Shown here in pieces: positions 57,723 to 64,000 of a stretch of DNA of 64,000 nucleotides. Position 1 is the stretch's first letter, and the number at the start of each line of letters is the position of its first letter. The notes beneath the pieces are model-generated. The model searched no databases, was not told the origin of the DNA, and saw only the letters and a program-made list of their open reading frames with translations. The translations under genes were made by a program, and so were the position numbers. This DNA is from Rhizobium etli 8C-3 (lineage in GTDB: Bacteria > Pseudomonadota > Alphaproteobacteria > Rhizobiales > Rhizobiaceae): positions 4,122,146-4,186,145 of the forward strand of contig NZ_CP017241.1 in assembly GCF_001908375.1 (NCBI RefSeq), in the 5' to 3' direction.

Positions 57723-59597
57723 TCAGGCCACCGACCGCTTTGCCGCCTCTAGCTTGCGCAGATGAACGAGCAAAAGGGAGATGGCCGCGGGTGTCATGCC
57801 ATCTATCTTCGCAGCTTGAGCGACGTTGAACGGTCGCTGCCTGCCAAGCTTCTGCTTGAGCTCATTCGAAAGGCCAGCCAGGGCGGAAAAATCGAAATCA
57901 TCTGGGATAAAGCGATTCTCGTCGCGCTGGATATCGACAATATCCGATGACTGCCGGCGCATGTAGACGGCATATGAGGCCTCGATCTCAACCGCCTCCG
58001 CGACCGGCTTGCTCAACCCGTGCAGTTCGGGCCATACAGTTGCCAGCAGCTTCATGTCGAAATCGGGGTAAGCGAGCAGATCGTACGCCGAACGCCTCTG
58101 CCCATCGAGATTGATCTTCAATCCGTATTGCCGGGCCTCGTTTGGCGTAAGAAGCAATGCCTTCAGCTGTTTTCGCGCAGCGTCGAGAGTTGATCTGTAT
58201 TCGCCGAATTTGGCACGACGAGCCTCTCCGAGACATCCGATCTCGTCCGCAATCGGAGTGAGCCGCATGTCTGCGTTGTCCGCGCGCAGTGAAAGGCGGT
58301 ATTCCGCGCGCGAAGTGAACATGCGGTAGGGTTCGGAAACTCCTCTGGATGTCAGATCGTCGATCATGACACCGATGTAGGAGTTTGTGCGGCTCAGATA
58401 CACCGGTGCTTGATTGCCCGCGCGGCGCGCAGCGTTAAGACCCGCCACGAGGCCCTGCGCCGCTGCCTCTTCGTAGCCTGTCGTTCCATTGATCTGGCCC
58501 GCGAGGTAAAGCCCCGGCATTCGCTTCACTTCAAGAGCCGGCGTCAGCTCGCGCGGATCGACGTGATCATATTCGATCGCATAGCCAGGCTGTACGATCG
58601 ACACCTTTTCAAGGCCTGGTATGGTGCGGATGAAAGCCTCCTGCACTTCAGCCGGCAGCGACGTCGAAATGCCGTTGGGATAGACGGTATCGTCGTCAAG
58701 GCCCTCCGGTTCCAGGAAGATCTGATGCCCATCCCGTTCGCCGAACTTCACGATCTTGTCTTCGATCGAGGGACAATAGCGGGGTCCAACGCCCTCGATC
58801 TGCCCTGAATACATTGCCGAGCGATGCAGGTTGTCCTGAATGATCTTGTGTGTGGCAGCTGTGGTGCGCGTTACGCCACATTCGATCTGGGGATTCACGA
58901 TTGCGTCGGTCATGAACGAGAACGGCGTCACGTCGTCATCTGCGCCCTGTCGGCCAACGGATGTCCAATCGATCGTTTTCCCGTCAAGGCGCGCTGGCGT
59001 GCCTGTCTTGAGGCGGCCGAGACGAAGCCCCAGACGCGATAATGTAACAGACAAACCAACCGACGGATGTTCGCCGACACGGCCCGCTGGAATCTTCTTG
59101 TCCCCTATATGAATAAGTCCGCGCAAGAAGGTTCCTGTCGTAAGAACGAGGGCGCCACAGGTCAGAATCCGGCTATCATTCATGACGACGCCGGTAACCT
59201 GGCCGTCTGATATATCAAGATCAAAGGCATCCCCTTCGATTACCTTAATATTATCAATAGCTTCGATCGCCGACTGCATAGCAATCCGATACAGCTTGCG
59301 ATCGGCTTGAGTGCGCGGGCCACGGACAGCCGGGCCTTTCTTGCGGTTGAGCATCCGAAACTGGATACCGGCTGCGTCGGTCACACGACCCATGAGGCCA
59401 TCGAGCGCATCCACCTCCCGCACCAGGTGGCCTTTCCCAAGACCACCGATTGCTGGGTTGCATGACATGACGCCGATCGTGTCGCGACGGTGCGTAACCA
59501 GGGCTGTGCGAGCGCCCAGGCGCGCCGCTGCGCTCGCGGCCTCGCAACCTGCGTGACCACCTCCGATCACGACGACGTCGTATTGATAGACACTCAT
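57723..59597 (-). CDS. mnmG: tRNA uridine 5-carboxymethylaminomethyl modification enzyme MnmG (GidA)
   Basis: FAD-dependent enzyme that, with MnmE, adds the carboxymethylaminomethyl group to U34 of certain tRNAs. It is complete at 624 residues from the ATG at 59597. The FAD-binding start [23 protein letters not shown] (in pieces, about residues 5-27), the conserved [23 protein letters not shown], and the TTGTFLRG loop are present. The partner mnmE lies directly upstream; a near-perfect parS sits between them. An upstream ATG at 59612 would add five residues. Confidence 0.97.
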   Translation of the reverse strand: MSVYQYDVVVIGGGHAGCEAASAAARLGARTALVTHRRDTIGVMSCNPAIGGLGKGHLVREVDALDGLMGRVTDAAGIQFRMLNRKKGPAVRGPRTQADRKLYRIAMQSAIEAIDNIKVIEGDAFDLDISDGQVTGVVMNDSRILTCGALVLTTGTFLRGLIHIGDKKIPAGRVGEHPSVGLSVTLSRLGLRLGRLKTGTPARLDGKTIDWTSVGRQGADDDVTPFSFMTDAIVNPQIECGVTRTTAATHKIIQDNLHRSAMYSGQIEGVGPRYCPSIEDKIVKFGERDGHQIFLEPEGLDDDTVYPNGISTSLPAEVQEAFIRTIPGLEKVSIVQPGYAIEYDHVDPRELTPALEVKRMPGLYLAGQINGTTGYEEAAAQGLVAGLNAARRAGNQAPVYLSRTNSYIGVMIDDLTSRGVSEPYRMFTSRAEYRLSLRADNADMRLTPIADEIGCLGEARRAKFGEYRSTLDAARKQLKALLLTPNEARQYGLKINLDGQRRSAYDLLAYPDFDMKLLATVWPELHGLSKPVAEAVEIEASYAVYMRRQSSDIVDIQRDENRFIPDDFDFSALAGLSNELKQKLGRQRPFNVAQAAKIDGMTPAAISLLLVHLRKLEAAKRSVA

Positions 59598-59621
59598 TTC
59601 GTTTTCCCGCACGCTTTAAGA

Positions 59622-59637
59622 TGTTTCACGTGAATCA
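59622..59637. promoter_or_regulatory. parS site (one mismatch) between mnmE and mnmG
   Basis: TGTTTCACGTGAATCA matches the consensus at 15 of 16 positions. It includes the mnmE stop codon and lies 2 kb from the perfect parS. ParB should bind it, perhaps less tightly. Confidence 0.9.
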
Positions 59638-60948
59638 TTTCCCGATGCAGAATTCTGAGAATATCACGTCGAGCAAATTCTCGACATCGACGCGTCCTGT
59701 AATTCTTCCCAAGGCATTGCCTGCGATACGAAGATTCTCGGCTTTGATATCGAGACCGGCCGGTTCCGCCAAAGCCGCCTCGATCGCCCCAAGGCATTCC
59801 GCAAGCGAATCCTTTTGGCGCTTGCGGCTTGGGATCGCCAGGTTATGGCTGTTTACCTGCTGCTCAAGCCGCTCGGCGATGGCGGCGCGAAGGGCAACCA
59901 ATCCCGCATCCGTGACGGCTGATATCGTCAAATCGTAAGGGCCTGAACCATCCCCCGCGGATATATCGGCCTTTGTCCCAACCCGCAAGACTTCCGTATT
60001 GGTGATTGGCGCAACCCCTTGTGTGGCCTTCGTCATATCCTCGAGGTAAAGGACAAGACTCGCTTCGGCGATGACCTGCTCAGCGCGGCGTATCCCCTCT
60101 TTTTCGACGCGTCCTTTGGCCTCGCGCAAACCTGCCGTGTCGTAGAGCTTTACGAGAAAGCCGTTGATGTCGAGGTCGACATGAAGAACATCGCGCGTCG
60201 TTCCCGCGATGTCCGTCACGATAGCGACCTCTCGCCGTGCAAGGGCATTCATCAGCGTGGATTTCCCGGCGTTCGGCGCGCCTGCTATGACGACCTTGAA
60301 GCCATCGCGAATTATCTCTCCGGCCGGCGCATGGGTGAGATGACTTTTTAACTCTGCCTGTAACCGGCCAACATCAGCCCAGACCAGTTCCGATACCGAA
60401 CCGGGCACGTCATCTTCATCAGCGAAGTCGAGTTCGGCTTCAATGAGGGCCCGAGCCCGCGTCAATCGTTCCGCCCACGAATCGTATAATCTGGACAGCT
60501 TCCCCTGGCTATGCTCGACCGCCAGACGTCTCTGCATCTCGGTTTCTGCGGCTATGAGGTCGGCCAGACCCTCGATTTCGACAAGGTCGAGCTTGCCGTT
60601 CTCAAAAGCGCGCCGCGAGAATTCACCTTCGGCCGCCATCCGGACACCGTCGATCGCCTCCAGTTCCTCGAAAAGCGCATTGATCACGGCTCGGCTGCCA
60701 TGCAGCTGGAACTCTGCACTGTCTTCGCCTGTAAATGACGCGGGAGAGGGGAAGAAAAGGACCAAACCGCTATCGATGGTCGAACCGTTACGCAAGCGAA
60801 TCGTTCGCAGCGAGGCCAGCCGCGGCGGTGGAACGTCGCCGGTCAGCATTTCAACAGCATCACGCGTCTTCACACCACTGAGGCGGATAACCGCAACGCC
60901 TGAGGGGACGGCTCCGCTCGACAGTGCATAGATGGTATCGTTGGACAT
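59635..60948 (-). CDS. mnmE: tRNA modification GTPase MnmE (TrmE)
   Basis: GTPase partner of MnmG in wobble-uridine modification. It has 437 residues starting [25 protein letters not shown] (in pieces). The N-terminal formyl-THF domain (1-120), helical domain, and inserted G domain (about 215-370) are present. G1 is [16 protein letters not shown]2/G3 include [10 protein letters not shown] and [10 protein letters not shown], and the C-terminal FCIGK carries the invariant C-x-G-K. It follows rho in the order rho-mnmE-mnmG, with a terminator between rho and mnmE. Confidence 0.97.
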   Translation of the reverse strand: MSNDTIYALSSGAVPSGVAVIRLSGVKTRDAVEMLTGDVPPPRLASLRTIRLRNGSTIDSGLVLFFPSPASFTGEDSAEFQLHGSRAVINALFEELEAIDGVRMAAEGEFSRRAFENGKLDLVEIEGLADLIAAETEMQRRLAVEHSQGKLSRLYDSWAERLTRARALIEAELDFADEDDVPGSVSELVWADVGRLQAELKSHLTHAPAGEIIRDGFKVVIAGAPNAGKSTLMNALARREVAIVTDIAGTTRDVLHVDLDINGFLVKLYDTAGLREAKGRVEKEGIRRAEQVIAEASLVLYLEDMTKATQGVAPITNTEVLRVGTKADISAGDGSGPYDLTISAVTDAGLVALRAAIAERLEQQVNSHNLAIPSRKRQKDSLAECLGAIEAALAEPAGLDIKAENLRIAGNALGRITGRVDVENLLDVIFSEFCIGK

Positions 60949-60979
60949 CCTCGGTCTACTCTGGCCGTGCGGATCGTTC

Positions 60980-61013
60980 AAAAACAAAAGCCGGCCACGG
61001 AAGATGACCGGCT
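60980..61013 (-). terminator. Terminator after rho
   Basis: On the minus strand, AGCCGGTCA and TGGCCGGCT pair with one mismatch around a short loop, followed by TTTGTTTTT. It lies between the rho stop (61039) and the mnmE start (60948), so mnmE probably has its own promoter or depends on read-through. Confidence 0.8.
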
Positions 61014-61038
61014 CTATTATTATACGACAGGCTATCCG

Positions 61039-62304
61039 TTATGTGTTCATCGACTCGAAGAAATCCGGGTTGTTCTTCGTCTGCTTCAGCTTGTCGATGA
61101 GAAACTCGATTGCGTCGGTCGTTCCCATGGGGGCGAGAATACGTCGAAGTACGAAGATCTTCTGCAGGTCCTGACGCGGGACAAGCAGGTCTTCCTTGCG
61201 CGTGCCGGACTTCAGGATATCCATCGCCGGGAAGATGCGCTTGTCGGCTACCTTGCGATCCAGGACGATTTCAGAGTTACCGGTACCCTTGAATTCTTCG
61301 AAGATGACCTCATCCATACGGCTGCCTGTATCAATGAGCGCCGTTGCGATAATCGTCAGGGAACCGCCTTCCTCGATGTTACGTGCAGCGCCGAAGAAGC
61401 GCTTCGGCCGTTGCAGAGCGTTTGCATCGACACCACCGGTCAGGACCTTACCCGAGGACGGCACCACGGTGTTGTAGGCACGTCCCAGGCGTGTGATCGA
61501 ATCGAGCAGGATGACGACATCGCGGCCGTGTTCAACAAGCCGCTTTGCCTTTTCGATCACCATCTCGGCGACCTGCACGTGACGCACAGCCGGCTCATCG
61601 AACGTTGATGAAATCACTTCGCCGCGCACCGAGCGCTGCATGTCCGTCACTTCCTCAGGACGTTCATCGATCAGCAGAACGATCAGGTAGCATTCCGGAT
61701 GATTTGCAGTGATCGAGTGCGCAATGTTCTGCAGCAGAACGGTCTTACCGGTTCTGGGCGGCGCGACGATGAGGCCACGCTGGCCTTTGCCAAGCGGTGC
61801 GACGAGATCGATGACGCGCGAAGACAAATCCTTCGATGTCGGGACATCGAGTTCCATCTTGAATCGTTCATTCGGATAAAGCGGTGTCAGATTGTCGAAG
61901 TGGACCTTGTGACGGATCTTTTCCGGGTCGTCGAAGTTGATCGTGTTCACCTTGAGCAGAGCAAAATAGCGCTCGCCTTCCTTCGGACCGCGGATCGGTC
62001 CCTCGACCGTATCGCCAGTTTTCAGCGAGAAGCGGCGGATTTGCGAAGGCGAAATATAGATGTCATCCGGACCTGGCAGATAGTTGGCATTTGCCGAACG
62101 CAGGAAGCCGAAACCATCCTGCAGGACTTCCACGACGCCTTCGCCGATGATCTCAACGTCCTGGCTCGCGAGAACCTTCAGGATCGCAAACATCAGTTCC
62201 TGTTTGCGCATGGTGCTTGCATTTTCGACCTCGAGCGATTCGGCGAACGCCAGAAGATCGGTCGGGGATTTACTCTTAAGTTCCTGAAGCTTCATTTCAG
62301 CCAT
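61039..62304 (-). CDS. rho: Transcription termination factor Rho
   Basis: Hexameric RNA helicase that ends transcripts. It is complete at 421 residues: an N-terminal helix bundle [15 protein letters not shown], the OB-fold RNA-binding site around [20 protein letters not shown], then the ATPase with Walker [13 protein letters not shown] (about residues 179-190), [16 protein letters not shown] and the R-loop. The ATG at 62304 follows GGTCACTTC, a weak ribosome-binding site, which is common for autoregulated rho. It follows hemJ with a 193-bp leader that could carry the autogenous control region. Confidence 0.97.
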   Translation of the reverse strand: MAEMKLQELKSKSPTDLLAFAESLEVENASTMRKQELMFAILKVLASQDVEIIGEGVVEVLQDGFGFLRSANANYLPGPDDIYISPSQIRRFSLKTGDTVEGPIRGPKEGERYFALLKVNTINFDDPEKIRHKVHFDNLTPLYPNERFKMELDVPTSKDLSSRVIDLVAPLGKGQRGLIVAPPRTGKTVLLQNIAHSITANHPECYLIVLLIDERPEEVTDMQRSVRGEVISSTFDEPAVRHVQVAEMVIEKAKRLVEHGRDVVILLDSITRLGRAYNTVVPSSGKVLTGGVDANALQRPKRFFGAARNIEEGGSLTIIATALIDTGSRMDEVIFEEFKGTGNSEIVLDRKVADKRIFPAMDILKSGTRKEDLLVPRQDLQKIFVLRRILAPMGTTDAIEFLIDKLKQTKNNPDFFESMNT

Positions 62305-62442
62305 GAAGTGACCATTACTCTATATTTCGAAGGGGGGAAGGCTATGTTGCGTCGTTTCGGTGTTGCGAAAGGGCTCGCAGACGACTGAACTCAAAACACA
62401 TGCCACGAAGATGAGATGCGCGGAAAATAGCGACTAAGACAA

Positions 62443-62460
62443 GACCCCGCAAGGGGGCTT
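62443..62460 (-). terminator. Weak hairpin after hemJ
   Basis: On the minus strand AAGCCCCCTTGCGGGGTCTT forms a short GC-rich stem with a 3-4 nt loop and a partly T-rich tail. It lies 38 bp after the hemJ stop and before the rho leader. Confidence 0.5.
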
Positions 62461-62497
62461 CTCAAAATGAAGTAAATTTAAGCGGCGCCTGCTCACT

Positions 62498-63037
62498 TCA
62501 AAAGGGCTTAACGACGACAAGGATGACAATCAGGATCATCAGCAGCGTCGGCGCTTCGTTCATGAACCTCCAATACCGCGCCGAGCGCCGGTTCTCGTCG
62601 CGCCCGAATGCATCAACCGCTCGGCTGAAAAACATGTGAACCGCAGTCAGGAGCACGACGAGGATGATCTTGGCATGCAGCCAGCCGCCCATAAAACCAT
62701 AAAGAGACCAGGCCAGATACAGGCCGAACACCCAGGTCAGCATCATCGCCGGGTTCATGATGACCTTCAGCAGACGTCGCTCCATGACCTTGAAGGTCTC
62801 CGACTGCACGGAACCTGGCTCCGCATCCGTGTGGTAGATGAAGAGCCGCGGCATGTAGAACAGCCCCGCCATCCAGGAGATCACCGCGATGATGTGCAGC
62901 GCCTTGATCCAAAGATACAGGTCGTCAGGGTTCCATACGAACAGTCCGACAGCAAGCACCAGAAAGAGGGCGAGGGCATAATGCGCTCGTCGCCTCGCGT
63001 AGCTACCCGGTCGCTGATCCGACTGCTTTTCCATCAT
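62498..63037 (-). CDS. hemJ: Protoporphyrinogen IX oxidase HemJ
   Basis: Membrane haem protein that oxidises protoporphyrinogen IX to protoporphyrin IX in organisms lacking HemG/HemY. It has 179 residues and about four spans, starting MMEKQSDQRPGSYARRR. The family patterns are clear: LYLWIKALHIIAVISWMAGLFYMPRLFIYH with the essential histidine in the first span, and NPAMMLTWVFGLYLAW, then RRSARYWRFMNEAPTLLMILIVILVVVKPF. Its ATG directly follows the hemE stop, so hemE and hemJ form a haem-synthesis pair. Confidence 0.95.
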   Translation of the reverse strand: MMEKQSDQRPGSYARRRAHYALALFLVLAVGLFVWNPDDLYLWIKALHIIAVISWMAGLFYMPRLFIYHTDAEPGSVQSETFKVMERRLLKVIMNPAMMLTWVFGLYLAWSLYGFMGGWLHAKIILVVLLTAVHMFFSRAVDAFGRDENRRSARYWRFMNEAPTLLMILIVILVVVKPF

Positions 63038-64000
63038 TCAATTCCCGCTACGGCGAACGCGCTCGACCAGCAGGCGTACATTTTCAGGATCGGCCTGCGG
63101 CGTAATTCCATGACCGAGGTTGAAGATCAGCGGCCCGCCACCGAGCTGCGCCAGGATATCGTCGATTCCCTCCTCAAGAGCCTGCCCGCCGGCAACAACC
63201 CGCATCGGATCAAGATTGCCTTGAACCGCTCCCTCCCTTTGCAGCTCGACCGCAAATTCAAGCGGGACGGACCAGTCAAGGCCAATCGCGTCGGCACCGG
63301 TCTTGCGCCTGTAGGTCTTCAAGAGATAGCCCGCACCCTTGGCGAACGAGATGACCCGGGCATTCGGCCGCCGTGCCTTGAGAGCGGCAATCATCCGAGC
63401 GACTGGCTTGACCGCAAAAGCCTCGAATTCCTTTTCCCCAAGAACTCCGGCCCAAGAATCGAAAATCTGCACGGCATCGGCGCCGGAATCTATCTGCCTC
63501 ACCAGATACTCGACGGATATATCCGCAAGCAGCATCAACAGCCGTTCGAAAGCTTTTGGATATCGGTAGGCAAAAAGCCTCGCTGGTGCTTGGTCAGGTG
63601 TGCCGTGGCCCGCAATCATGTAGGTTGCCACCGTCCAGGGCGCACCACAAAAGCCGAGAAGCGTCGTTTCTCCCGGGAGTTCCGCGCGCAATCGCCGCAC
63701 TGTCTCAAACACCGGCTTCAGGTAGTCGATTACGCCATCCACTTCCAGACGTGAAATCCCATCCTCGTCGATCGGATCCATCTCTGGGCCATGGCCTTCG
63801 GTAAAACGCACATTGCGTTTCATGGCATCGGGTATGACGAGAATGTCAGAAAAGAGGATCGCCGCATCGAAGCCGTAGCGGCGGATGGGTTGCAGCGTCA
63901 CTTCGACAGCGTGTTCGGGCGAGTAACAGAGATCGAGGAAGCTTCCTGCCTTTGCACGTGTCTGTCTGTACTCCGGCAGATAACGACCTGCCTGTCTCAT
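63038..64000 (-). CDS. hemE: Uroporphyrinogen decarboxylase HemE (5' end outside window)
   Basis: Decarboxylates uroporphyrinogen III to coproporphyrinogen III in haem synthesis. The 320 residues visible begin inside the conserved [12 protein letters not shown] motif; family members have about 20 residues before it, so the true start lies just beyond the right edge. [50 protein letters not shown] and the C-terminal [15 protein letters not shown] are typical. In Caulobacter the replication origin is adjacent to hemE, which makes the sequence just outside the window interesting. Confidence 0.96.
   Translation of the reverse strand: MRQAGRYLPEYRQTRAKAGSFLDLCYSPEHAVEVTLQPIRRYGFDAAILFSDILVIPDAMKRNVRFTEGHGPEMDPIDEDGISRLEVDGVIDYLKPVFETVRRLRAELPGETTLLGFCGAPWTVATYMIAGHGTPDQAPARLFAYRYPKAFERLLMLLADISVEYLVRQIDSGADAVQIFDSWAGVLGEKEFEAFAVKPVARMIAALKARRPNARVISFAKGAGYLLKTYRRKTGADAIGLDWSVPLEFAVELQREGAVQGNLDPMRVVAGGQALEEGIDDILAQLGGGPLIFNLGHGITPQADPENVRLLVERVRRSGN

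Noticed and set aside
1..64000. CRISPR arrays, tRNA or rRNA genes, insertion sequences, prophage genes and riboswitches
   Set aside because: No regular spaced repeats, cloverleaf or rRNA-like sequence, transposase or integrase frames were recognised, and no leader matched a riboswitch pattern I could support by eye.

Overview
This window is a stretch of core chromosome from an alphaproteobacterium of the order Rhizobiales, most likely Rhizobium in the etli/leguminosarum group. The evidence is the gene content and order: hemE-hemJ-rho-mnmE-mnmG-rsmG-parA-parB, a 1591-residue NAD-dependent glutamate dehydrogenase, TrcR (DUF1013), the SdhAF4-like DUF1674 protein, an imuA-imuB-dnaE2 cassette with a GTTC-N7-GTTC LexA box, and rhizobial-type parS palindromes. 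Third codon positions are GC-rich throughout. I found no rRNA, tRNA, insertion sequence, phage gene or CRISPR array.

Layout. 1-2071: the end of a molybdate transport operon (modB partial, modC) and a convergent ModE-type regulator. 2265-7983: ribosome and envelope genes (rsfS, rlmH, an EnvC-like LytM factor, ctpA, a divergent polysaccharide deacetylase, rppH). 8364-12606: an accessory three-gene cassette joined by ATGA overlaps. It encodes an isoaspartyl methyltransferase with a signal peptide, a polytopic membrane protein with a spermidine-synthase-like SAM domain, and a protein with RNase H-like (DUF429-type) motifs. 12607-13143 is gene-poor. 13144-13906: bacterioferritin and its ferredoxin. 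14110-19971: the SOS mutagenesis cassette. 20136-24924: a zincin, a DUF1737 protein, a CoA ester lyase, leuD, leuB and a PAP2 phosphatase. 25148-37669: an MHS-family transporter with a large periplasmic insert, asd, a lytic transglycosylase, carbonic anhydrase, pdxY, NAD-GDH and a UMF1 transporter. 37705-43876: purH, a heparinase II/III-like protein, rsmB, htpX, sdhAF4. 44281-50972: acsA, trcR, an isolated flagellin, prpE and a PLP-homeostasis protein. 51172-55361: leuS-lptE-holA. 55365-64000: the parB to hemE block, cut by the window end inside hemE.

The right end is a chromosome-segregation neighbourhood. A perfect 16-bp parS lies inside the start of rsmG, a one-mismatch copy lies between mnmE and mnmG, and a third two-mismatch copy lies about 33 kb away just after leuB. 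In Caulobacter the replication origin lies next to hemE, so the origin of this chromosome is probably just outside the right edge of the window (inference).

The most unusual items are the exported-methyltransferase/membrane-SAM-domain cassette, the roughly 185-residue periplasmic insert with two cysteines in the MHS transporter, the paired direct repeats upstream of the isolated flagellin, and a 15-bp perfect tandem duplication that doubles the ribosome-binding region of the PAP2 gene. Start codons were chosen from ribosome-binding sites, family N-termini and gene overlaps. Several are TTG or GTG and are noted as such.
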